A stretch of DNA of 64,000 nt from positions 7,348,819-7,412,818 of the forward strand of contig NW_020945064.1 of the NCBI RefSeq assembly GCF_900497805.2, written 5' to 3'. This stretch comes from Vombatus ursinus. Lineage: Eukaryota; Chordata; Mammalia; Diprotodontia; Vombatidae. A program made the translations under genes and the position numbers. The notes beneath the pieces are model-generated. The model worked only from the letters and a program-made list of their open reading frames with translations. It was not told the origin of the DNA and did not search any database. Shown piece after piece: positions 56,179 to 64,000 of the stretch; position 1 is the stretch's first letter; every line of letters begins with the position of its first letter.

Positions 56179-56419
56179 TTGTTGTTGTTGAGTTGTGTAT
56201 GACTCTTTGTGACCTCATTTGGGATTTTCTTGGCATAGACACTGGAGTAGTTTGCCATTCCCTTCTCTAGCTCATTTTACAGATGAGGAAACTGAGGCAA
56301 ACTGTTACATGACTTACCCAGGGTCATATATCTAGTAAGTGTCTGAGGCCACATTTAATTCAGGTCTTCCTGACTTCAGCCCAGCACTTTTATCCACTGA
56401 GCTGCCTAGCTGCCCCTGG
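56179..56419 (-). mobile_element. RTE-tailed SINE, antisense, 10-bp target duplication
   Basis: Starts GTTGTTGTTGAGTTGTGTAT and ends GAGCTGCCTAGCTGCCCC. Flanks ATTTGGCCAT at 56169-56178 and 56420-56429 are perfect. The insertion sits directly beside the WSINE target duplication. Confidence 0.9.
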
Positions 56420-56602
56420 ATTTGGCCATACTGAAGGCAAAAACCTTTGATTTCTAGAGCAGTTTCTGGAAGTTTGCCTTCCAGGGTTACCTAAACTTCT
56501 CTCTCCCGCAACACAATAAATTCCAGACTCTGGCACTGAGAATTGGGGGGGAGGGGGCGGTATGGGGGGATATCTTGATGAGCAAAAAGAAAAATCAAGC
56601 AA

Positions 56603-56605
<3 letters not shown>

Positions 56606-56682
<77 letters not shown>
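56606..56682 (+). repeat. (CA)n microsatellite, longest unbroken one
   Basis: About 77 bp of uninterrupted CA, likely polymorphic. Confidence 0.98.
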
Positions 56683-56684
<2 letters not shown>

Positions 56685-56688
<4 letters not shown>

Positions 56689-57605
56689 CTCACATATATC
56701 CATCAGCTCACCTGAATCTCACCATGGCCTAGTGAGGTAAGGGTCACAGGAGTTTGTTTTCCTGTTTTATAAATGAGTCAGATCTTCCCAAAGCTCTCTG
56801 TCTATTATGAATGTCAGAGAGAGGAGGACCTTTGGGACAGATTGTCAGCGCTGGGCAAAGAGAGTATTTGTCAAACCCTCTTGATTTTAAAAGAAGAAAC
56901 TGGTGTCAATTAACTTTCTGATAGACACAGAACAAACTAGCAGCTAGGCCAGACCTAGAACCTAGGTGTTCCTTGTCTCTAGTTGGCCTGTAAGAGTGGA
57001 GTAAAACATCAGGATGGGGTACTGGATAAAAGGCTGGCCTGTAAGTCGAGAAGAGAGGGCTCCAGACCCACTGTTCACATAGATTGGCTTGAGTGAGATT
57101 GAACAAGCCTCTTACTCTCTCAGTGGCCAGGCTATTTTTGAAGTTGGAGAACTGGTGAAGGGCCATTGGCTGAGGGAGTTGCCTCCAAGGCTGCTGAATT
57201 TCAGCTGATGGAGGAGGGAGGGGAAGCCAACCAATGAAGTCACTGGTGGGATCTCCCCAAATGGCCTCAAGTCTGGGAATCCTATTAACTTTTCTTTGAT
57301 GATTCAGAAGGCCCTTCAGGAACCTTGGAGAGGCCTAAGGATCCATCATTTTGAATAGTTTATATTATGAGACTAGACCAACGAGAAAAAAAAAGAGCTC
57401 ATACCTATGTAGGCCTCTATCCTTCTGAAGCCCTTTTCCCCAAACAACCCTGTGAAATAAGTAGTACAAGTTCAAAGATCCCCATTTTTTCAATTCCTCA
57501 TTAGACCCTTAACTAAAAGATTTTAAGTGACTTGCCTTGGTCACCCAGCTGGATGGATGAGACTAGAAGCCAAGCCTCCTCTATCCAGAGGCTCTTCCAC
57601 TGACA
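56685..57605 (-). mobile_element. MIR fragments (antisense) with single-copy DNA between
   Basis: MIR at about 56685-56790 (CACCATGGCCTAGTGAGGTA) and 57390-57605 (GATTTTAAGTGACTTGCC, CCCTGTGAAATAAGTAG). 56800-57380 shows no feature. Confidence 0.5.
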
Positions 57606-58460
57606 CCCCTATGGTGGCTGAAGTTGGAATGTCTGCCTGCTTAGAGACTTAATCATTTTCTAGGGTGGGATTCAGGGGGAAAGAGAGAAGAGTGGTACTA
57701 AACAAAGAATTCCAGCAAGTAGAACCTGTAAAGTGGGAGTTCCCAGGGCTACTTTCCAAACCAGTAGAAATGTCAAGAAATTAAAAACTCCTTGGGGGAT
57801 GGGGGGGAGGTGCAGGGAGAGGGAGGCCAGTTGTCTTTGACTGAACTTTAGTAACAAGCAGCACCCACCCCAACCTAGGCATAGATAATTTTGGTGAATC
57901 AAACAATACAATCTCCTCCTCTCACCCTCAAAAAAAAAAAACAACAACAAAAAAAAACCAAAACCCCAAAACAATCCTGAGAACAGAAAACTACCTTCCC
58001 CTTGCTGAGGACTCATGAGCCCCGGTTCCCCCTATCTCACACCATCTCATAGGAATGAGAGGAGATCTGTTTTAAAAGAGGCTGTTATTTTCACCAAACA
58101 TTTCCTTCACTCAGCAAATAATCATGAAAAGTCAGCTTTCTTCCATTTTAATGGGTTTGTACCACCTGGACCTAATTAAAAAGAAAGCGGCAGAGAACCA
58201 GTTTCTTTTCAATGACATGGATTTTGCCAAGTTTGGGTGAAAAAAATAAAATAAAATAAAAAACCCCGGCCTGGCAGCCTGGCCTACTTTCTGACCAGCC
58301 CCTTTTCCTTTTCCCCTTCCCCCCCCCTTACTCAGAATCAGATAATTAAAAGGCCTGCATTAATCACATTTGCAATGGAACAAATTGTTGGACCCCCTTA
58401 CCCCACCCCCCTCGACTTTGCTTTTCACTGTTTGTTATTATAGGCGAATCCTGCTCCAGT

Positions 58461-58538
58461 CTGGTGGGTAGAGATAAGCACCTCTTATCTGGCTTGGCAA
58501 TCTTTATCAGCCTGGAGATCAGGCCCCAGCGCTTATCA
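58461..58538 (+). promoter_or_regulatory. Candidate TAL1-GATA enhancer core
   Basis: CTG at 58461-58463 is followed after exactly 8 bp by AGATAAG (58472), the spacing of the published TAL1:GATA1 composite motif. Three more GATA sites follow at 58485, 58504 and 58533. This is the densest GATA group near the promoter. Confidence 0.55.
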
Positions 58539-61505
58539 GGAATTCACATCTACTGTAGCTGAAACTAGAACCGAAAGGAAAAACAGGCAGGCAGGCAGGC
58601 AGACAGAAACGTCTTCAAACTACTGGGAGACTCTTCAGTTCTATGGTCATTTTTTTTTAAATGAAGGGGGGGGTAGAGGCATTCCAGGTACCTAATGAGC
58701 TCCCATCAGTTGGGGATCAGTCTCCTCCTATCTGTTACCCCCATCTCGAAAGTCCCAACTCTTTCTAAACTGCCAGCTCACAGCTGCTTGAAGCTTTCTC
58801 ACTTTGTGTGGGCCCCCAGCTCCCATGTTTGAAGTTAATAAACAGAATAGGCTATCGAGGCTGTGATCGGTTCCCTTGCTTATCTGCTGGGCACATCTAT
58901 CTCAGAGCAGAACAAAAGAGAGAAAGAGGCAGCTGCATGGGGGGGGGGGGGTGTTCCTAAGGCTTTGAGGGGGGGCGGGGCATGAGGAAGAGGGGGCAAA
59001 GGGAGGGACATGTAGCCTTTACCACAAAGCAAATGAGCCACATTTACTTATCAGTTTTCTACAATCTAAGGAGCAGCAAGGGACCAAACCCACTAAGGGG
59101 GTGGGAACTGGGGTGGGGGGGGAAGAAGGAGAGATCTAGCCAAGAGATTGCTTTTGAAATACAGGAAGGGCCAGAAATTGTTAGCCATTCCATCACCACC
59201 TAGTCACAATCGCCTTATCCATCTTAACTCAGTCCACAATCGAACTTGAAGCCAGAACCAACTTAAATAAACAGACACACAAAGGCCTGGGGTACAGATA
59301 GGGGGGTAGGGGTGAGGGAAGAACCCCCTACCCTTCTGTCCCCTCCCATACATTCTGTACCAGGCCGCAATGTGGTACACTGATGACAACTGGGAACCCT
59401 GGGACAGAAGGAGGACAAGGACATTGGGCTCCTCATCCCAAGTGGATCTGGCCTGGCCTGGTGCTGGTCAGAAGAAAAAAATTAACCAGAATTTTATATA
59501 CTGAATATAGTCCAATGTCTCTCTGTCACAGTCTCTCTCTTTCTCTGTCTCTCTCTGCCTTATCAATTCCGGCAATCACCTTCTAACCTGAGATCTCCCT
59601 TCTGAGTCTATCTGCAATTCTCATCAAGTTGAAAAAAAAAAAGAGAGGGGCAAGAACAGAGGCACACAGAGAAGAAAAAAAAAAACAGAAGAGAACAGAT
59701 ATGAATCTGTGGAAGGTTTTTAATACTCCAGTTGACATGATATAAGTATACTTGCTGTAAACAGGTCGGGTTTGCACATCATAGGAGCAGGATTACCAGA
59801 ACCTGGATCCAGGAGTCCTCCCTTCTCCTTGGGGAGAGGGTGGCAAAGGGGTGGGGGTGGAAGGGGTATGATTGCGCTAACAAGTCATCTCTGCACACCC
59901 TGCCAGCCCCTAATGACTGTTTTCTCGCTGACAGAATGGAAAGGGTCCAGGCCGGTTTGGGGCTGTTCAGTTTGGGCGATCAGCATCTCTAGGCGATCAA
60001 TGGGGTTCCCAGCTTATCTCCTCCTTGCCATCTCTGCAGAAAGCCGAGGGGCCGGCGATGGAGCTGAGCTCCCCAGCTGCTCGACTTTCCCACTAACATG
60101 CAGCAGACTGCCCCGGCCGGCCGGCATCGCAATCCATCTTGCGATCACCTTTTACTCCTTATTAAGCATTAAAGCGGCAGACATCTCCCAGGGGTGAAGG
60201 GGAGAGGCAGGGAAACAGATGCTTAACAGCGGTTCCCGCAGAGACCTCCCGACACTTACCCACCCAGCCCAGCAGTCCTCGGCGCTCAGCACCATTATTA
60301 ACCCCAAAGACCACGTTAATAAGTTATTGTTAGGGTGGGTACCAGGGCAGTGGAAAGCCAGACCGATTGTGAGCATGCCGGCTTCCTGTCACACACTCAT
60401 GCACACACAGTGAGCGTGCACTAGCCTCAAACAGACTTTATCGAGAAAAAGATCAGCATTGTTGCCTAGGCAGGGAGCAGCATCTTGGTTGGGTACAAAG
60501 CCACCGACCCGACCAGCTGCAGCATCAGAACTAACTTCTGCTAATTCGGCTGGAATGGCCTGTCTAAAGGGACATCGAAAGGGGGCTCTGATGGCAGCCC
60601 ACTTCTGGTCGCCCACTTTACTTATCTCCCGAACAGAGGGGAGCAGAACTCCCAATCCTGGGTCTTAAAAAAAAATTGGGGGGGGGTGAAGGGAGAACTA
60701 AGTATTCCCATCTCTCCCCTCTAGACTGAATCAAGGCTTCTCAGCTGAGCCATCGCCCAGTCAGGCTGGCAGGTAGATGCCACTCAAGATGGCAATTATT
60801 TCTCTAGGCTGATAAAAGCAACTTTTGTTCTACGGGGGCGTGTTCAAACTATCCCTCCATCTGAGCGTTATCCACAACTTAGATCTACTACAGGGGTTGG
60901 GGGTGGGAGGGAGGACTGTGGGGGGGGAGGGCTAAGAAACAGAAGCAGGTAACTCCTATTAGTGGAAAAGTTCCAGCAGTTTCATAGAATCCCCCCCCCG
61001 CCTCCCCACCCTGAATATACAACAGTAATCTCTTTCATCTCTGCTAGACCTGAAATCAGATTCTCCCGGCTAGATCAGCTCGGTTCCCTAGGAGAATGAC
61101 AACCCAGGGCAACGCTATCAGCAAGAGAGGGCTTGAACAGGGAGGCGGTGGACGGTAGATGAGGGGGGGAGGAGCTGAAATACATATAAAGCAATGCCTG
61201 GTGGTCTCGGTCTGGATTTTATCAAGATACTTTATCAGGGTTTACCCGTCTCTCCTTCTAGCTTTCAAAAGCCAACAAGAATGGCAGGTTGAGGGCGACC
61301 CAGCAGCTGAGGTTACAAGGTTTCCAGAAGAAAAATTAAAAGTAGCCAAATATCTTACAAAATCCCCAAGTAGACATCTCCATTGACTGCATGGCTTTTT
61401 TTTTTAAACGCCTAGATAATCATGATCTCTCATATTCTCTCTCTCTCTCTCTCTCTCATTCTCTCATTCTTTCTTAATACAAAGACTGTGAGAGTCAAAC
61501 TGGGC

Positions 61506-61617
61506 AGATAAGATCACAATTTCAGCCCGTCCCGACTGAGTGATCTTATCAGGATGGGACTTGCAGAATGGAATATTTTAAACTTTATCTCCACCCAGAT
61601 CAGAGGCTGCCTTATCT
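61506..61617. promoter_or_regulatory. Candidate GATA enhancer, four sites
   Basis: AGATAA 61506-61511, TTATCA 61546-61551, TTATCT 61585-61590 and TTATCT 61612-61617 lie in single-copy DNA about 0.9-1.0 kb inside the intron. A further pair is at 61219 and 61232. Function is inferred from motif density and position. Confidence 0.5.
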
Positions 61618-61989
61618 GGCTGAAACATCTCTGTGAAAGCTAGGGGAGGAGGGAGGGAAACGGAGAGACCAGTAAACCCACTTAACACGGTTCAAACTTC
61701 CCCTAGTCACAAGTAAAATTAAAAATAATAATCGTCCTCCCCCCCTCAGCCCCTACTCCGCCTCCCGCCTCTTCGGACCATACAGTAGAAGCGGCAGCTC
61801 ACGTATATACATTTCAGATCTGCCCTACGGAGATTAGATTACATGTCACTGCAAACAGCCAACACTGCAGGAGGCGGCAACAGAGACTGATTACCAAAGG
61901 GGTGACTGTGGGGAGTGGGAGCCGGGAGGAGCTGGGGAAGAGGCTGGGTGAAGGGTGAAGGACGCTCGTAAGAGACGCCAAAACGGCAC

Positions 61990-62038
61990 GGGGGGGGGGG
62001 CGGGGGGGGGGGGGTACCGGCGGGGGGGGGAAGGGGGG
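61990..62038 (+). repeat. G-run block, possible G-quadruplex
   Basis: Runs of 11, 13, 9 and 6 G broken by short C/TACC/AA spacers lie on the plus strand, about 420 bp inside intron 1. The plus strand is the template for ZFPM1, so the RNA would be C-rich. The sequence is quadruplex-capable; assembly length is uncertain in such runs. Confidence 0.8.
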
Positions 62039-62450
62039 CCAAGCGACAATACAGACTTTATCTGGCCAGCTGTCTGACAGGGAGACACTGAGATCCCACG
62101 AGAGACAGAGCTGCCTCTAGTTCGGTCGGGTTCCCCTCCCTCCCGTAGGGTCCGCGGACATAGCGGTGCTACCTTGGGGGGCGAATGGTCCCATTTAACA
62201 GGAGGATTGGGGGACTGCTGGGGGTGGGGCGCTCAGACCCAGTGGAGGCGGCGGCGGACGTTCAAGTTCCAGACCGTGGAGGGAGAAGAGAAACAGTCCG
62301 CTGCTGGCGCAGGGGAGAAGCGGGTCCAGGTCGGCGGGCTGGGGGAGGCGGGGGTACCCCAAGGCTAGCCACCGCCCCTCCCTCTCTCTCCGTCCCGGCT
62401 CCTCCTTCTGCTCCTCCCGCGGTGGCGGCCACCCCTGCCCAAAGTTTGCC

Positions 62451-62456
62451 ACTTAC
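62451..62456 (-). other. ZFPM1: Splice donor of ZFPM1 exon 1
   Basis: On the minus strand the coding exon ends AAAC and is followed by GTAAGT, a consensus U1 donor. It splits an Arg codon after its first base, which agrees with the Arg that follows QIK in known FOG1 proteins. Reading past it gives KWQTLGRGG, unlike any FOG1, so the exon clearly ends here. Confidence 0.9.
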
Positions 62457-62496
62457 GTTTGATCTGCCGGGGGTTGCTCTGTTTTCTCCTGGACAT
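62457..62496 (-). CDS. ZFPM1: ZFPM1 (FOG1) coding exon 1, amino terminus
   Basis: The minus strand reads MSRRKQSNPRQIK plus one base (C) of a split Arg codon, then GTAAGT. Serine-asparagine at residues 7-8 fits ZFPM1; as I recall it, ZFPM2 has SKPRQIKR, and SALL and BCL11A proteins diverge after MSRRKQ. FOG1 is a nuclear multi-zinc-finger protein that binds the N-finger of GATA1/2/3 and directs erythroid and megakaryocyte gene programmes. It is known from work in other mammals that this first dozen residues bind the RBBP4/MTA part of the NuRD repressor. The exon therefore carries the repressor-recruiting peptide and no zinc finger. The start has a purine (G) at -3 and T at +4, a moderate Kozak context. 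The exon ends in phase 1. No other ZFPM1 exon was recognised in the window. The identification rests on 13 residues plus the donor and CpG-island context. Confidence 0.93.
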
Positions 62497-63219
62497 CTCT
62501 CCAGTGATCGGCTCCCTTCCTCCCTCTAACTGCTCGGCCGGCCGCGGGTCGGGGACGGGCTCCAGGGGCGCAGGCGGCGGCCGCAGCCTCTCATGCCCGC
62601 CGCGCACTCCCTGCGCCCGGGGAGCTCCCTCGCCGCCGGCCCCGGATGGCGGCGCCCCCGCCCCCCTCCCCCCGCCCCCCAATCTCGGCCCGGTGGCTGC
62701 GGAGCCGCAGAGCGCCGCGGGAGGCGGGAGGCGAGGGGGGGATGCCCCCCCCTGCCTGGCTCGGCGGAGCAGGGCGAGCTGTGGCTGCGGCCGGGCGGAC
62801 GGGCAAGCCAGGCGGGCTAGCAGGCGGCGGCGGCTCGGACTGGCGTGCGCTGAGCTTGCGGCGGGCTGAGAGAACCCCGGCTCCGGCCGCTCGCCGCCGC
62901 TCCGCTTCTATTTTCTCAATGGAACTAGCGATGTAGCCACCAGGCTGAGCGTTCCACGGCACGGGGAGCGCAGGGGAGGGGGCGGGAAGACAGGACAGGA
63001 GAGGGGAGGGGCGGGCCGGGGCGGGGCCCGGCGGGGACTGGCTTCGGACCAGCGTCACTCCCGCTCCGGGAGTGGCCCGGCCTGGCTCCGCCCCCCACTC
63101 CCCCACCCCCGGGCCCCGGACTCACTGGCCCCGCCCGGCGGAGCCCAGCGGGCGCGCTGAGGACAGCCGGGGGGGACTGGGGAGGGCGAGGGCGGGGCCG
63201 AGCCGGGCAGCCCTGGAGC

Positions 63220-63239
63220 GGGGGGGGGGGGGGGGGGGG
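63220..63239 (+). repeat. 20-G homopolymer upstream of ZFPM1
   Basis: An uninterrupted run of 20 G on the plus strand lies in the distal part of the CpG island, about 720 bp upstream of the start codon. Its length may be an assembly estimate. Confidence 0.85.
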
Positions 63240-63330
63240 TGCCGCCCGGGGAGGGACTAGGGGGCCGGGAGGAGGAGCGGGCCTAGCTGGGGGCGGAGTG
63301 GAGGAGTCCTTGAGCAGTTGGAACGCCTAC

Positions 63331-64000
63331 TCGGCGAGACTGATAAGGGAGGCTCAGTTTAACCTCGAGCTGAACAGCGGGGCATCTTATTAAAGAATCT
63401 GCGTGCATGTATGTATATTTATGTGTGTATCCATCGCTCCTGTAATATATAAATGTATGCCCATAAAGACTAGCTCATAGCACTTTGAAATATCAATAAC
63501 TCACATTTCAGTGAAACTTTAAAATTTACTACGCCCCTTCCTCACAATGAACTACACTGTAAGGCCGGTATGAATTTAATTACTTTAGGAATGAAGTTAA
63601 GTGACAGGGTCAGTCATAATTTTAACCATGGTCTCCTGACTTCCGAGTCCATCGCTCTTTCCACTAAACATATAGCACAGTGCCTGGCACAAAATAAGGG
63701 CTTAATAAATGCTTTATCTATCTGAACCAGACTGTTTTCCTTAATTGCATTGCATTTCCTATTATAGTTATTTGTGTGCCTTATTCTTCTCTAGAGGATG
63801 TCCCAAAAGTCTTAGTGCAGTTTGGGACTATTAAAACTTAAAATCTCACAGAGACTATGTGGTCAAGATGTTTGAACTCGATGTCCTTTAAGGCCCCTTC
63901 CAACTCTGAGTTCTATTAAACTGTCAGGAAAGTACTTGAGGACAAGCTGGATATCCTCCTTGAACTGTGGCCTATACATAAGCAGGTCCTAGATAAGCAT
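63331..64000. other. Upstream flank of ZFPM1 with MIR/L2 and mariner-like shards
   Basis: A MIR/L2-tail hybrid at about 63560-63720 (CACAGTGCCTGGCACAAAAT, GGCTTAATAAATGC). At 63798-63845 GATGTCCCAAAAGTCTTAGT resembles the end of a mariner-type MITE. 63880-63920 holds a SINE tail (AAGGCCCCTTCCAACTCTG). No gene recognised. Confidence 0.5.

Larger units (their letters stand above)
57960..62100. promoter_or_regulatory. Repeat-free, GATA-rich promoter-proximal intron segment
   Basis: About 4 kb with no recognised interspersed repeat, in a window otherwise dense with them. WGATAR sites on either strand: 58472, 58485, 58504, 58533, 58880, 58897, 59048, 59560, 60014, 60622, 60810, 61219, 61232, 61506, 61546, 61585, 61612 and 62058. 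The tightest groups are 58472-58538 (four sites in 67 bp) and 61506-61617 (four in 112 bp). Such repeat-poor, motif-dense DNA beside a haematopoietic promoter is typical of conserved enhancers. Enhancer activity is inferred. Confidence 0.6.
1..62456 (-). other. ZFPM1: ZFPM1 intron 1 (whole or most of it)
   Basis: Everything left of the exon 1 donor lacks recognisable FOG1 zinc-finger or acidic-region coding sequence on the minus strand. No other host protein-coding exon was recognised on either strand. ZFPM1 is known to have a very long first intron in mammals, so the simplest reading is a first intron longer than 62 kb. Short exons could be missed by eye, and exon 2 of this gene is small, so the true acceptor could lie inside the window. 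The content is repeats separated by GATA-motif-rich single-copy islands, annotated below. Confidence 0.75.
62100..63330 (-). promoter_or_regulatory. ZFPM1: CpG-island promoter and 5' UTR of ZFPM1
   Basis: About 1.2 kb of very GC-rich, CpG-dense DNA surrounds exon 1, in sharp contrast to the AT-balanced repeats on both sides. GC boxes (GGGGCGGGGC at 63018-63027, GGCGGGGC at 63191-63198, CCCCGCCC at 63130-63137) suit Sp/KLF binding. No TATA box is obvious, so dispersed initiation is expected. GATA motifs lie on both edges (TTATCT 62058-62063, TGATAA 63341-63346). The transcription start cannot be fixed from sequence; it should lie between the ATG at 62496 and about 63300. No gene was recognised leaving the island on the plus strand. 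Confidence 0.85.

Noticed and set aside
61436-61457. CT tract near the promoter as a functional pyrimidine element
   Set aside because: Short simple repeat far from any acceptor; nothing supports a role.
62457-62496. ZFPM2, SALL or BCL11 as the gene
   Set aside because: ZFPM2 has SK rather than SN after MSRRKQ. SALL and BCL11A diverge after MSRRKQ. PRQIK plus a phase-1 Arg donor fits ZFPM1.
62365-62682. Amino-terminal extension of ZFPM1 in frame upstream of MSRRKQ
   Set aside because: The frame is open, but no ATG occurs between 62496 and 62682 (the apparent start is TTG). FOG1 is known to start at MSRRKQ, which must be near the terminus to bind NuRD.
62591-63260. Other long frames in the CpG island on both strands
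   Set aside because: GC-rich DNA has few stops; the products are Ala/Gly/Pro/Arg-rich with no known domain, and the 171-codon one begins at GTG.
1-64000. CRISPR arrays, bacterial operons, endogenous retrovirus or LTR elements
   Set aside because: No spaced direct repeats of CRISPR type, no bacterial gene organisation, and no LTR pair or retroviral motif recognised. Repeats are SINE, LINE, MITE and microsatellite.

Overview
This window is vertebrate nuclear DNA, almost certainly from a marsupial and probably an Australian one. It is packed with marsupial-type CORE-SINEs and MIRs, tRNA-SINEs with an RTE/BovB-like tail, a poly(A)-tailed SINE resembling WSINE1, L1 3' ends, many L2/CR1 LINE pieces and hAT-like MITEs. 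There are two 10-N assembly gaps (9288-9297 and 26311-26320). No bacterial, viral or CRISPR content was seen, and no LTR element was recognised.

Only one protein-coding exon can be supported. On the minus strand, 62457-62496 encodes MSRRKQSNPRQIK plus the first base of the next codon, followed by a perfect GTAAGT donor. This is the amino terminus of ZFPM1 (FOG1), the zinc-finger cofactor of GATA1, and exon 1 encodes little more than its NuRD-recruiting peptide. The exon lies in a CpG island (about 62100-63330) that serves as the promoter. The gene runs leftward, and no later exon was recognised, so 1-62456 is best read as ZFPM1 intron 1, or most of it. The segment 63330-64000 is upstream flank.

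The intron has two textures. Most of it is old nested repeats and microsatellites. Between them lie repeat-poor islands where WGATAR sites cluster: about 10.0-10.26, 12.26-12.76, 23.84-23.95, 33.28-33.95, 29.64-29.73 and 58.4-62.1 kb, plus two GATA/AP-1 pairs near 7.29 and 48.0 kb. The 58-62 kb part next to the promoter is almost free of repeats. The 11.7-12.8 kb island is also CpG-enriched. The simplest reading is that the gene for the GATA cofactor is itself under GATA-factor control through many intronic enhancers. This is an inference from motifs, not a demonstration.

The main repeat observations are as follows. One hAT-like MITE family sits at the same position inside four separate CORE-SINE copies. 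A 64-bp hAT MITE has perfect 20-bp ends and an intact 8-bp target duplication. WSINE-like insertions keep 15-16-bp target duplications. An AT-rich minisatellite has an apparent ~300-bp higher-order period. Repeat boundaries are by eye, usually good to about 10-30 bp, and family names are recalled rather than searched.
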